From Reyranella sp. (GTDB lineage Bacteria; Pseudomonadota; Alphaproteobacteria; Reyranellales; Reyranellaceae), in NCBI GenBank assembly GCA_004296815.1, contig SCVT01000096.1, forward strand, positions 1-22,062: 22,062 bases of DNA, read 5' to 3'. The position numbers and the translations under genes were made by a program. Position 1 is the first letter of the stretch. Each line of letters begins with the position of its first letter. The notes under the pieces are model-generated. The model saw only the letters and a list, made by a program, of their open reading frames with translations. It made no database searches and was not told the origin of the DNA. Below, one piece after another: positions 1 through 7,979 of the stretch.

Positions 1-2
1 TG

Positions 3-458
3 TTTTCGTTCCCGACGAATGCACAAGTGCCGCTTGCTGGACCAGCATCAGTGATCGATGGTGATACGATCGAAGTCCATGGCACTCGCATCCGGTTGCA
101 CGGCATTGACGCTCCAGAGAGTCGTCAAGAATGTCGCCGTCCGGATGGCACTACTTGGCGTTGTGGACAACAGGCCGCGCTGGCATTGTCTGATCACATC
201 GGCCGCCGCCCAGTCACATGTAAACCGCTTGATCGGGATCGGTATGGCCGAGTCATCGCATCGTGCTCGCTTTCAAGCGGTGATTTGAACCGCTGGATGG
301 TGGCCAATGGCTGGGCCGTCTCTTATCGGCGCTATTCTCTGGACTACGTCGCTGATGAAGAAAAGGCACGTCAGGCGCGCTTAGGAATTTGGGTGGGGCC
401 GTTTGAGATGCCTTGGGATTGGCGCGCAGAGCGGGCCGTCCGTAAGGCCGTTGAGTAG
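3..458 (+). CDS. Exported staphylococcal-nuclease-like protein (TNase domain), 5' partial
   Basis: The product is probably a secreted or periplasmic Ca2+-dependent nuclease of the thermonuclease family. The reading frame is open from base 3. The residues before VPLAG (FSFPTNAQ) look like the end of a signal peptide, so the true start lies left of the window and the in-frame GTG at 27 is probably internal. Seen motifs match the family's active site: VIDGDTIEV (metal-binding Asp), RLHGIDAPES (equivalents of Arg35, Asp40 and Glu43 of the S. aureus enzyme) and DRYGRVIA (equivalent of Arg87). A Cys pair (QEC...WRCG) is typical of exported versions. It ends with TAG at 456-458 after WDWRAE, a usual C-terminal pattern in this group. 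Base composition is visibly less GC-rich than in the genes that follow. The family call is firm; the physiological role is unknown. Confidence 0.9.
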   Translation, partial: FSFPTNAQVPLAGPASVIDGDTIEVHGTRIRLHGIDAPESRQECRRPDGTTWRCGQQAALALSDHIGRRPVTCKPLDRDRYGRVIASCSLSSGDLNRWMVANGWAVSYRRYSLDYVADEEKARQARLGIWVGPFEMPWDWRAERAVRKAVE

Positions 459-550
459 CTAAGTTTCTTGGGGCCGGAGGCGAGCGCGCCGCGTTCTATT
501 TGGGCGGTTGTTTTTGCGAAATCTTTTTTGATGATTTTGTACATCGGAAG

Positions 551-610
551 CCGGCGCGCCAAGTCTCTCCTTCAGACGCTCCGGCGCGCCACTCTTCCAG
601 CGTCACCGAT
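551..610. repeat. Two 30-bp-spaced direct repeats starting CCGGCGCGCCA
   Basis: The 11-mer CCGGCGCGCCA occurs at 551-561 and again at 581-591, exactly 30 bp apart. The remaining bases of each unit are only loosely similar (both contain pyrimidine-rich TCTYC-like stretches). The core contains the palindrome GGCGCGCC. The repeats lie in the 153-bp spacer between the convergent nuclease and RND pump genes. That spacer is otherwise AT-richer (about 500-545) and has no gene I can support. This could be a degenerate tandem repeat or the remnant of a dispersed repeat. Confidence 0.5.
575..604 (-). terminator. Possible hairpin downstream of the RND pump gene
   Basis: GACGCT (575-580) and AGCGTC (599-604) form perfect 6-bp arms. 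The intervening bases include the self-complementary GGCGCGCC. The hairpin begins 7 bases after the stop codon of the minus-strand pump gene, where a terminator would be expected. No T-tract follows on the minus strand, so it is not a standard intrinsic terminator. It could stabilise the 3' end or simply reflect the GC-rich repeat here. Confidence 0.3.
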
Positions 611-611
611 C

Positions 612-3600
612 TCAGTCGCCAGCCGCGGGCATCGCCGCCGGCGGAGGCGTCGACTTCTTCTTGCGGGCCTTGCCCCACTCCTCGTAGCGCTGCAGCACCG
701 TGAAGAACGACGGCACGAACAGCACAGCGAGGCACGTCGAGGCGATCATGCCGGTCATCACGCACATGCCGAGTGAGATACGCGAGTTGGCGCCGGCGCC
801 GGTCGCCGTCACCAGCGGCACGACGCCCAGGATGAAGGCGAAGGAGGTCATCAGGATCGGACGGAAGCGCGTGCGCGCCGCCTCGATCGCCGACTCGACG
901 ATGTCCTTGCCGTCGACCAGGCGCCGCTCGCGCGCCACCTCGACGATCAGGATGGCGTTCTTGGCGCCAAGCGCGATCAGCAGCATCAGGCCGATCTGGG
1001 TGTAGATGTTGTTGGCGAGGCCGACGGCGGTGAGCGCGATCGCCGGACCGCTCAGCGCCAGCGGCACGGCCAGGATCACGCCGAGCGGCGCGATCCAGCT
1101 CTCGTACTGGCCAGCGAGGCAGAGATAGACCAGCAGGATGGCCAGCGCGAACACGTACAGGAGCTGGTTGCCCACGATGTTCTCCTGGTAGGCCATCGCG
1201 GTCCATTCGTAGCCGGTGCCGGGCGGCAGGATCGCCTTGGCGATCTCGTCCATCAGCGCGATGCCCTCGCCCGAGCTGAAGCCGGTCGCCGGCGAGCCCA
1301 CGATCGCCGCCGACGGGTAGAGGTTGTAGAGACTGATCAGCGGCGGCCCGAGCGCGGGCTTCAGCTCGGCGATGGCGCCGATCGGCACCATCTGGCCGTC
1401 GAGATTCTTCACCTGCAGCCGCAGGATGTCTTCGGGCCGCGTGCGGTACTGCGAGTCGGCCTGGATGAAGACCTGCAGGCTAAGGCCGAACTTGTTGAAG
1501 CGGTTCACGAAGGATGAGCCGAGATAGGACGACAGCGTCGAGAAGACGTCGCCGACCGGAACCCTGAGAGACTCGGCCTTCACGCGATCGACGTCGATGC
1601 GCACGTGCGGCGCGCTGGCGCGGAAGGAAGTGACGAGGTTGCTGAGCGCCGACTGCGTCGCGGCGTTCTGGATCATCGTGTCGGTCACGGCCTGCAGCTT
1701 GGCGTAGTCGAAGCTGCCGTCCTTCTGCTCGACCTGCATCTGGAAGCCGCCGGCATTGCCGACACCCTGGATGGCGGGCGGCACGATGACGAAAGCGCGG
1801 CCATCCTGCAGGACCTGCAGGTCCTTCATCAGGCCCATCACGATCGACCGAAGGTCCTGGCCTTCCGCTTTCAGGCGGACGCCCCAGTCTTTCAGGATGA
1901 CGTAGCACACGGCGGCGTTCGCTAGGGCCGAGTTGCTGTCGAGCACCGACAGGCCACCGAGCGAGACCACGTTCTGGACGCCGGGAGCCGCCATGGCGAT
2001 CTTGGTCACCTCGTTGAGCGTCGTCTGCGTGCGTTCGAGCGACGCGCCGTCCGGCAGCTGCACGCCGATCATCAGGTAGCCCTGATCCTCGTTGGGGATA
2101 AAGGCGGTCGGCAGGCGCGCGACGCCCCAGCCGCCGATGCCCGCCGCCACCAGGGCAACGATGACCATCAGGCCGGCGCGGCGGACCATCGCACCGACCA
2201 GCGACGCGTAGAGATCTTCGATCTTCTGGTAGCCGCGGTTGAACCAGCGGAAGAAAACGTTGCGCTTCTCCGGCGGTGTCGCCGGCCGCAGCCACATCGC
2301 GCACTGCGTGGGCTTCAGGGTCGCGGCATTGATGGCGCTGATCAGGGCAGTGGCGGCGATCACCAGCGCGAACTGGGCGAACATCTGGCCGGTCAGGCCG
2401 GGCAGGAAGGCAGCCGGCAGGAACACAGACATCAGCACCAGCGTGATGCCGATGACGGGGCCGAACAGCTCGTCCATCGCCTTGATGGACGCGTCGTGCG
2501 GCGTCATCCCGCGCTCGATGTGATGGGCGACACCTTCCACGATCACGATCGCGTCGTCGACCACGATGCCGATCGCCAGAACGATGCCGAACATGGTCGT
2601 GGTGTTGATCGTGAAGCCCAGCGCCGCCATGGCGGCGAAGGCGCCGATGATGGTCACCGGGATCGTGGTCGCCGGCACCAGCATGGCGCGCCAGTCCTGC
2701 AGGAAGATCACGATGACGATCAGCACCAGGATGCCGGCTTCGATCAGGGTCATGAAGACCTCCTTGATCGAGGCGTTCACGAATCGGGTGGTGTCGAACG
2801 GCACGTCGTAGGCGAGGCCCGGCGGGAAGGCCTTGGAGAGCTCGGCCATCTTGGCATTGACGCGTTTTGCGACGTCGAGCGCGTTGGCGTCGGGAAGCTG
2901 GTAGATGGCGAGGCCGGAGTTGGGCTTGCCGTTGATGTGGGAGGTCTGGGCATAGGTCTGGGCGCCCAGCTCGACCCTGCCGATGTCGCGCACCCGTACG
3001 ATGCGGCCGCCGTCGCCCTGGTCGGTCTTGACGATGATGTTGCCGAACTCGTCGGGCGTGCTGAGCCGGCCGACGACGTCGATCGTGTACTGGAAGTCGA
3101 GCCCCTTGGGCGCCGGCGGCATGCCGACCTGACCGGCGCTGACGTCCTGGCTCTGCTGCTGGATGACCCGGCTCACGTCCGCCGGCGTGAGGCCGAACGT
3201 GTAGAGCTTCTCCGGATCGAGCCAGACGCGCATCGAATACTGGCCGACGCCCAGCACGTTGACGTTGCCGACACCCGGCAGGCGCGACAGCTCGTTGACC
3301 AGGTTGATGGTCGCGTAATTGCTGAGATAGAGGCTGTCGTAGCGCTCGTCAGGCGAGGTCAACGACACGATCTGCAGGATCGAGGTCGACTTCTTCTCGA
3401 CGATGAGGCCTTGCGCCTGGACCGGGGTCGGCAGCGAGGCGAGCGCGGCGCTCACCTTGTTCTGCACCAGCACCTGGGCGAAATCGAGATCGGTGCCGAT
3501 CTCGAACGTCACAGTCAGCGTGTAGGTGCCGGCGTCCGTGCTGTAGGACTGCATGTAGATCATCTTCTCGACGCCGTTGACCTGCAGCTCGACAGGCAGG

Positions 3601-3788
3601 GCAACGTTGTCGACGACGACCTTTGCGCTCGCGCCCGGATAGGTCGTCGTGACCTGGACCGTCGGCGGCACGATGTTGGGGTACTGCGCCACCGGCAGGG
3701 TCACCAGCGCCACGCCACCGATCAGCACGATGATGATCGCCAGGACGTTGGCCAGGACCGGCCGGTTGATGAAGAACGCTGAAATCAT
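612..3788 (-). CDS. HAE1-family RND multidrug efflux permease (AcrB/MexB-like)
   Basis: This is an inner-membrane proton-driven efflux pump that works as a trimer with a periplasmic adaptor and an outer-membrane channel. The 1,058-residue length is normal for the family. The start MISAFFINRP is the classical N-terminus (first membrane helix, about residues 10-30) and is preceded by GGGAAG seven bases upstream of ATG 3788. An open frame continues upstream but is not pump-like. Seen signatures: large periplasmic loops after helices 1 and 7, the paired acidic residues of helix 4 (IVVDDAIVIVE, D411/D412) used for proton relay, and the helix-10 lysine in LGAKNAILIVEVA. It lies 19 bp downstream of the adaptor gene, so the two are surely co-transcribed. 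No outer-membrane factor or TetR-type repressor gene is visible beside it. The C-terminus is rich in K, P and A, as is common. Substrates cannot be predicted. Confidence 0.96.
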   Translation of the reverse strand: MISAFFINRPVLANVLAIIIVLIGGVALVTLPVAQYPNIVPPTVQVTTTYPGASAKVVVDNVALPVELQVNGVEKMIYMQSYSTDAGTYTLTVTFEIGTDLDFAQVLVQNKVSAALASLPTPVQAQGLIVEKKSTSILQIVSLTSPDERYDSLYLSNYATINLVNELSRLPGVGNVNVLGVGQYSMRVWLDPEKLYTFGLTPADVSRVIQQQSQDVSAGQVGMPPAPKGLDFQYTIDVVGRLSTPDEFGNIIVKTDQGDGGRIVRVRDIGRVELGAQTYAQTSHINGKPNSGLAIYQLPDANALDVAKRVNAKMAELSKAFPPGLAYDVPFDTTRFVNASIKEVFMTLIEAGILVLIVIVIFLQDWRAMLVPATTIPVTIIGAFAAMAALGFTINTTTMFGIVLAIGIVVDDAIVIVEGVAHHIERGMTPHDASIKAMDELFGPVIGITLVLMSVFLPAAFLPGLTGQMFAQFALVIAATALISAINAATLKPTQCAMWLRPATPPEKRNVFFRWFNRGYQKIEDLYASLVGAMVRRAGLMVIVALVAAGIGGWGVARLPTAFIPNEDQGYLMIGVQLPDGASLERTQTTLNEVTKIAMAAPGVQNVVSLGGLSVLDSNSALANAAVCYVILKDWGVRLKAEGQDLRSIVMGLMKDLQVLQDGRAFVIVPPAIQGVGNAGGFQMQVEQKDGSFDYAKLQAVTDTMIQNAATQSALSNLVTSFRASAPHVRIDVDRVKAESLRVPVGDVFSTLSSYLGSSFVNRFNKFGLSLQVFIQADSQYRTRPEDILRLQVKNLDGQMVPIGAIAELKPALGPPLISLYNLYPSAAIVGSPATGFSSGEGIALMDEIAKAILPPGTGYEWTAMAYQENIVGNQLLYVFALAILLVYLCLAGQYESWIAPLGVILAVPLALSGPAIALTAVGLANNIYTQIGLMLLIALGAKNAILIVEVARERRLVDGKDIVESAIEAARTRFRPILMTSFAFILGVVPLVTATGAGANSRISLGMCVMTGMIASTCLAVLFVPSFFTVLQRYEEWGKARKKKSTPPPAAMPAAGD

Positions 3789-3807
3789 CGCGATGCTTCC
3801 CGGCGGA

Positions 3808-5013
3808 TCACTTCGTGGTTCCGTCGGGCGTGGCCGCGATGGTGATGAGCTTCGGGACCACCTTGCCGCCGGGGATCGCGCGGCTGTTGGTGCTGAGCAC
3901 CACCCGATCGTCGGCTTTGAGGCCGGTCGCGATGACGCGCAGGCCACCCGGCAGGAGCTGGCCGGTGGTGATCCGCGCCTGCTCGACGACATTGTCCTTG
4001 TTGACGATCAGGAGGTACTTGCCGGCCTGGTCCTCGGCGATCGCCCGGTTGGGCACCAGCAGCGAGGCGGTGGCGCCGAGGCCCTTCGGCACTTTCACGC
4101 GCACGAAGAAGCCGGGGATCAGATTCCGCGTCGGGTTGTTGAACAGGCCGCGTACCAGGATCGTGCCGGTCGTGGCGTCGATCTCGGGCGAGACGTAGTT
4201 GAAGAAGCCCTGGTGGGGGAAACCGTCCTCGTTCATCAGGCCGATGGTCAGCGGGATCTTGCTGAGCTCCTCGACGTCGAGGCGGCGCTCCTTCAGATTC
4301 TGCCGGATCTGCAGAACGTCCTGTTCGCTCATGTTGAACGTGACGTACATCGGATCCATCCGCACGATCGTCGCCAGCTTGGTGGCGGTCGATGCGCCGA
4401 CCAGCTCGCCGACGGACACGAGATGCTTGCTGACGATGCCGTCGAACGGCGCCTCGACGGTGGTGTAGCTCAGATTCGTTTGGGCGATCGTGAGGTTGCC
4501 TTCGGCGTTCTCGACATTGGCGCGGGCGTTGTCGCGCTTGGCCTTGGCGGTGTCGAAGGTGTTCTGCGCCGACACGTTCTGGCGCAGCAGGGTCTCCTGG
4601 CGGGTGAACTCGGCTTCGGCCTGGACCAGGGAGGCCTTGGCGCCGTCGAGCTGGGCCTGGGCCTCCTTGACCTTGGCCTTGTACATCGTCTGCTCGATGG
4701 TGAAGAGCAGGTCGCCCTTCTTCACGACCGAGCCGTCGACGTAGCTCTGCGCCGTCAGGAAGCCTTCGACACGTGCCACCAGGTCGACGGTCGCGAAGGC
4801 CACCGTGTTGCCGGTCAGCACCTCGAAGGGGGCGACTTCCTGCTGCAGCGGGATCCCGACATTGATCTCAGCCGGGGGCGGCGGCATGAATTTGTTCTCG
4901 GGCTTGCACGCCACGAGACCCACCGCCAGGGCGGCGACCACCGCCAGCGACGAGAGGGTGCGATGAGGGCCAGTGACTGCAAAAAGTCCGGCTTCGTCGC
5001 TACGATTGCACAT
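3808..5013 (-). CDS. RND efflux periplasmic adaptor lipoprotein (AcrA/MexA-like)
   Basis: This membrane-fusion protein links the RND pump downstream to an outer-membrane channel. The 401-residue product has an N-terminal hydrophobic stretch ending in the lipobox LVAC (Cys36), so it is probably a lipoprotein anchored in the inner membrane. Next come a first half of a barrel-sandwich/lipoyl domain (ARVEGFL...VKKGDLLFTIE), a long heptad-rich alpha-hairpin (about residues 95-165), the second lipoyl half (TVEAPFDGIVSKHLVSVGE), and beta-barrel and membrane-proximal domains. ATG 5013 was chosen because the lipoprotein signal follows at a normal distance. A TTG at 5046 is in frame but has no ribosome site. 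The ribosome site for ATG 5013 is itself poor (GGAAG lies too close and GGGGAG is 13 bases away), so the start is the least certain part of the call. Confidence 0.94.
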   Translation of the reverse strand: MCNRSDEAGLFAVTGPHRTLSSLAVVAALAVGLVACKPENKFMPPPPAEINVGIPLQQEVAPFEVLTGNTVAFATVDLVARVEGFLTAQSYVDGSVVKKGDLLFTIEQTMYKAKVKEAQAQLDGAKASLVQAEAEFTRQETLLRQNVSAQNTFDTAKAKRDNARANVENAEGNLTIAQTNLSYTTVEAPFDGIVSKHLVSVGELVGASTATKLATIVRMDPMYVTFNMSEQDVLQIRQNLKERRLDVEELSKIPLTIGLMNEDGFPHQGFFNYVSPEIDATTGTILVRGLFNNPTRNLIPGFFVRVKVPKGLGATASLLVPNRAIAEDQAGKYLLIVNKDNVVEQARITTGQLLPGGLRVIATGLKADDRVVLSTNSRAIPGGKVVPKLITIAATPDGTTK

Positions 5014-5072
5014 GCTTCCGACGATGCTCCCCGCGATGCCGACCAAGCGTTAGCGCATCCACTGCAGGATTG

Positions 5073-5088
5073 CCACCGTCGACGGCGG
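5073..5088 (-). other. Palindrome just after the DUF938 gene
   Basis: CCACCGTCGACGGCGG is a near-perfect inverted repeat centred on TCGA (perfect core CCGTCGACGG). It starts directly after the TGA of the DUF938 gene on the minus strand, in the 75-bp gap before the efflux adaptor gene. There is no T-run, so termination is doubtful. It could be an RNA 3'-end stem or an operator for the efflux pair. I could not identify a clear promoter in the gap. Confidence 0.3.
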
Positions 5089-5682
5089 TCACAGGCGCTT
5101 GAGGATCAGCGACAGATTGTTCGCAGGCATTTCAACGATTTCCGGCGGTCCGAAGCCCTGTTCGGCGGCCAGTCCAGCGACCGCCTCGAGGTCGCGCACG
5201 CCCCAGGCCGGATTGCGGCGGCGCAGGTCCTGGTCGAAGGCCTCGTTGCTCGGCGCGGTGTGACGGCCGCCCCGGCGGTAGGGGCCATACAGAAAGAGGG
5301 TGCCACCCGTCGGCAGGATCCGAGCGGCGCCCGAGATCAGGCCGATCGCCGCGCCCCAGGGCGCGATGTGGATCATGTTGGCGCAGAGGATCGCGGCGGC
5401 GCGGTCGACCGGCCACCGTTTCGCCGTGACGTCGATCTCGAGGGCCGGGCGCACGTTGCCGAGGCCGAGGGTGCGGACCCAGTCGTCGATGCTGGCACGA
5501 GCCTCGGCGTCGGGATCGCTCGGCTGGAAATCGAGGATGGGCAGGGAGGCGGCGAAGTGCACGACATGCTCGCCCGAGCCGCTGGCGATCTCCAGGACCA
5601 GGCCGTAGGGCGGCAGTCTCGGTTTCAGCACGTCGAGGATCGGCTGCCGGTTGCGCTGGGCGGCGGGGGCTTCGCGTCTCAT
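5089..5682 (-). CDS. DUF938 family SAM-methyltransferase-like protein
   Basis: The product has 197 residues, the normal size for DUF938. It shows a class I methyltransferase motif I (LEIASGSGEH, residues 30-39), an acidic residue near strand 2-3 (EIDVTA, about 82-87) and the family's own motifs: CANMIHIAPW (100-109), LYGPY (131-135), NEAFDQDL (146-153), NPAWGVRD (157-164) and a C-terminal NNLSLIL. The substrate of this family is not established, and these proteins are sometimes annotated only as SAM-dependent methyltransferases. ATG 5682 overlaps the TGA of the upstream molybdenum hydroxylase gene by four bases (ATGA), implying translational coupling. A role in that enzyme's pathway is therefore plausible but inferred. 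No sign of truncation. Confidence 0.9.
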   Translation of the reverse strand: MRREAPAAQRNRQPILDVLKPRLPPYGLVLEIASGSGEHVVHFAASLPILDFQPSDPDAEARASIDDWVRTLGLGNVRPALEIDVTAKRWPVDRAAAILCANMIHIAPWGAAIGLISGAARILPTGGTLFLYGPYRRGGRHTAPSNEAFDQDLRRRNPAWGVRDLEAVAGLAAEQGFGPPEIVEMPANNLSLILKRL

Positions 5683-7979
5683 CGTGCGTCCTCGATTGCC
5701 TGCCAGATGCGGGCGGGGCTGGCCGGACCATCGAAGCCTTTGACGCCGAGCGGCGCCAGGGCATCGAGGATCGCATTGGCGATGGCGGGAAAGGCAGCGA
5801 TGGCGCCCGCCTCGCCGCAGCCCTTCACGCCCAGCGGATTGGTGGTGCAGGGCGTGGCGTTGAAGCCGAGGTCGAACGACGGCAGGTCGTCGGCGCGCGG
5901 CAGCGCGTAGTCCATGAACGAGGCGGCGACCATCTGGCCCGACGTGGGATCGTAGGTCGCGTGCTCGAGCAGCGCCTGGCCCGAGCCCTGCGCCATCGCG
6001 CCGTGCGCCTGGCCGGTGGCGACCATCGGGTTCACCAGCACGCCGTAGTCGTCGACCGCGGTGTAGCGCGCGAGCTCGACCTTGCCGGTGTCACGGTCGA
6101 TCTCGACCTCGACCACGTGCGCGCCGTTGGGGAAGGTCATGTGCTCGCGTTTCCAGGCATGGAACGTGTCGAGCGGCTTGCCCTTCTCGCGGCCGAGCGC
6201 GGCCGCCTCGAGAAGGCCGATGGCCCGGTCGGTGCCGGAGACGACGAAGCGACCGTCCTCGAAACGGATGTCGGCTTCCGCCGCCTCCAGCGCATCAGCG
6301 GCGAGCGCGATGCCCTTGGCGACGATTTCGTCCGAGGCGCGCCAGATCGCGGTGCCGCCCATGTAGGTCGCGCGCGAGCTGCCGTGGCCGCCACCGGCCG
6401 GGATGGCATCGGTGTCACCCTGCACGAGGCGGATACGCTCGTTGGGCACGCCCAGCCGATGCGCCAGGATCTGCGGGAAGGTCGTCTCGTGGCCCTGGCC
6501 GATATGCTGCGTGCCGGTGATCAGCGAGACCGTGCCGTCGGCCTCAAAGCGCACGTCGACATTCTCGTCGGGCGGGCCGCCGGTGCCCTTGATGTGATAG
6601 GCGAAGCCCAGCCCGCGCAGCCGCCCGCGGGCCGCGCTGTCGCGGCGGCGTGTCTCGAAGCCCGCGCGATCGGCGCGCAGCAATGCCTTGTCGAGCGATT
6701 CGGCGAAGCGACCGCTGTCGACCTGGAAGCCGAAGGCGTTGGTCATGGGCATCGCCTCGGGCGGCACCATGTTGCGCCGGCGCAGCTCGGCGGCGTCGAT
6801 GCCGGTCGCGAACGCTGCGGCATCGATCAGGCGCTCGACGATGTTGATCGCCTCGGCGAAACCCGGCCCGCGCGTCACGCCGATGGGCGCGGTGTTGGTG
6901 ACGACCGCCACGACGTGCAGGGCGATCGAGGGGATGCGGTACACCGAGCCCTGCAGGTGGATGTACTGGTAGGTCTGCACGCCGCCGCCGGCGCCCGCCA
7001 TGTAGGCGCCGAGATTGGCGAGGCTCGCGATCCGGAGCGCGAGGAAGCGGCCGTCGCCGTCGAGCGCCAGCGACGCTTCGGCCAGCATGTCGCGCGCAGC
7101 GTGGTCCGACAGGAAGACCTCGCTGCGGCTTGCGATCCATTTGACCTTGCGGCCGGTCCGCTTGGCCGCCCACAGGATCAGCGCATGTTCGACATAGGCG
7201 AAGTTCTTGGCGCCGAAGCCGCCGCCGACATCGGGCGCCACGAAGCGTACGGCCTTGGCCTCGACGCCGAGCGTGCGTGCCACGAAGTTGCGGTTGATGT
7301 GGATGTTCTGGCTGGAAACGTGGAGCGTGTAGCGGCCGGTCGCGGGATCGCAGGAACCGACGCCGCCGCGCGGCTCCATCGGGTTCATGACGATGCGATG
7401 GTTGTCGAGCGTGAGCTCAACGACGTGGGCGGCGCGCGCGAAGGCGGCGTCGGCGCCCGCGGCGTCGCCGGTGCGCCAGTCGAGGCAGACATTGCCGGGG
7501 ATCTCGGCCGCGAGCTGCGGCGCGCCTGTTGCGCGCGCGGCGGCGGCCGTGGTCACGGCAGGCAGGGCCTCGTAGTCGACCTCGACCAGCTCGGCGGCGT
7601 CGAGCGCCTGTGCCTGCGTTTCCGCGACGATCAATGCAACGGGCTCGCCCGCGAAGCGCACCTTGTCGGACGCGAGCAGCGGCTGGGCAGCGAAGGCGAA
7701 GGGCTCGCCGGTCTGCACGTTCGCCTCGGCATAGGGCCGCAGCGGCTTCAGCCCATCGGCGGCGGCCTCGGCGGCGGTCAGTACGGCCAGCACGCCCGCG
7801 GCGCGGCTTGCGGCGGCGGTATCGATCGAGCGGATGAGCGCGTGGGCGTGCGGCGAGCGCAGCACGACGGCGTGCGCCAGGCCATCAAACTTCAGGTCGT
7901 CGAGATAGTTGCCATGCCCGGTAACGAAGCGTGCATCCTCGCGGCGCTTGGGCGAGTCGCCCATCTTGTGGAGGGTCAT
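5679..7979 (-). CDS. Xanthine dehydrogenase family molybdopterin-binding subunit (lone large subunit)
   Basis: This is the catalytic large subunit of a molybdenum hydroxylase (CoxL/XdhA type), which binds Mo-molybdopterin and oxidises C-H or aldehyde groups with water. The 766 residues cover both family domains: the N-terminal Ald_Xan_dh a/b-hammerhead (RREDARFVTGHGNYLDDL, about 12-29, through about 140) and the molybdopterin-binding domain. Seen motifs: VGGGFGAK (251-258), IGQGHET (493-499), FPNGAHVVEVEID (616-628) and GVKGCGEAG with the catalytic base Glu723. Oddly, the active-site loop that usually reads AYRGAGRPE is TRGPGFAE here (369-376). ATG 7979 overlaps the upstream oxidase stop by four bases; an in-frame start 45 bases earlier would lie inside that gene. 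No small [2Fe-2S] or FAD subunit gene lies nearby, so partners must be elsewhere or are not used. Substrate unknown. Confidence 0.93.
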   Translation of the reverse strand: MTLHKMGDSPKRREDARFVTGHGNYLDDLKFDGLAHAVVLRSPHAHALIRSIDTAAASRAAGVLAVLTAAEAAADGLKPLRPYAEANVQTGEPFAFAAQPLLASDKVRFAGEPVALIVAETQAQALDAAELVEVDYEALPAVTTAAAARATGAPQLAAEIPGNVCLDWRTGDAAGADAAFARAAHVVELTLDNHRIVMNPMEPRGGVGSCDPATGRYTLHVSSQNIHINRNFVARTLGVEAKAVRFVAPDVGGGFGAKNFAYVEHALILWAAKRTGRKVKWIASRSEVFLSDHAARDMLAEASLALDGDGRFLALRIASLANLGAYMAGAGGGVQTYQYIHLQGSVYRIPSIALHVVAVVTNTAPIGVTRGPGFAEAINIVERLIDAAAFATGIDAAELRRRNMVPPEAMPMTNAFGFQVDSGRFAESLDKALLRADRAGFETRRRDSAARGRLRGLGFAYHIKGTGGPPDENVDVRFEADGTVSLITGTQHIGQGHETTFPQILAHRLGVPNERIRLVQGDTDAIPAGGGHGSSRATYMGGTAIWRASDEIVAKGIALAADALEAAEADIRFEDGRFVVSGTDRAIGLLEAAALGREKGKPLDTFHAWKREHMTFPNGAHVVEVEIDRDTGKVELARYTAVDDYGVLVNPMVATGQAHGAMAQGSGQALLEHATYDPTSGQMVAASFMDYALPRADDLPSFDLGFNATPCTTNPLGVKGCGEAGAIAAFPAIANAILDALAPLGVKGFDGPASPARIWQAIEDAR

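Noticed and set aside
371..562. Small minus-strand frame with a Lys-rich start (MYKIIKKDF) overlapping the nuclease 3' end
   Set aside because: It overlaps the nuclease gene antisense by almost 90 bases, has no clear ribosome site and no known family. The spacer's AT-rich base content explains the lysines.
3649..5910. Long plus-strand open frame antisense to the efflux adaptor, DUF938 and hydroxylase genes
   Set aside because: The translation is rich in R, G, H and D with no family motif. It mirrors codon-position GC bias of the real minus-strand genes.
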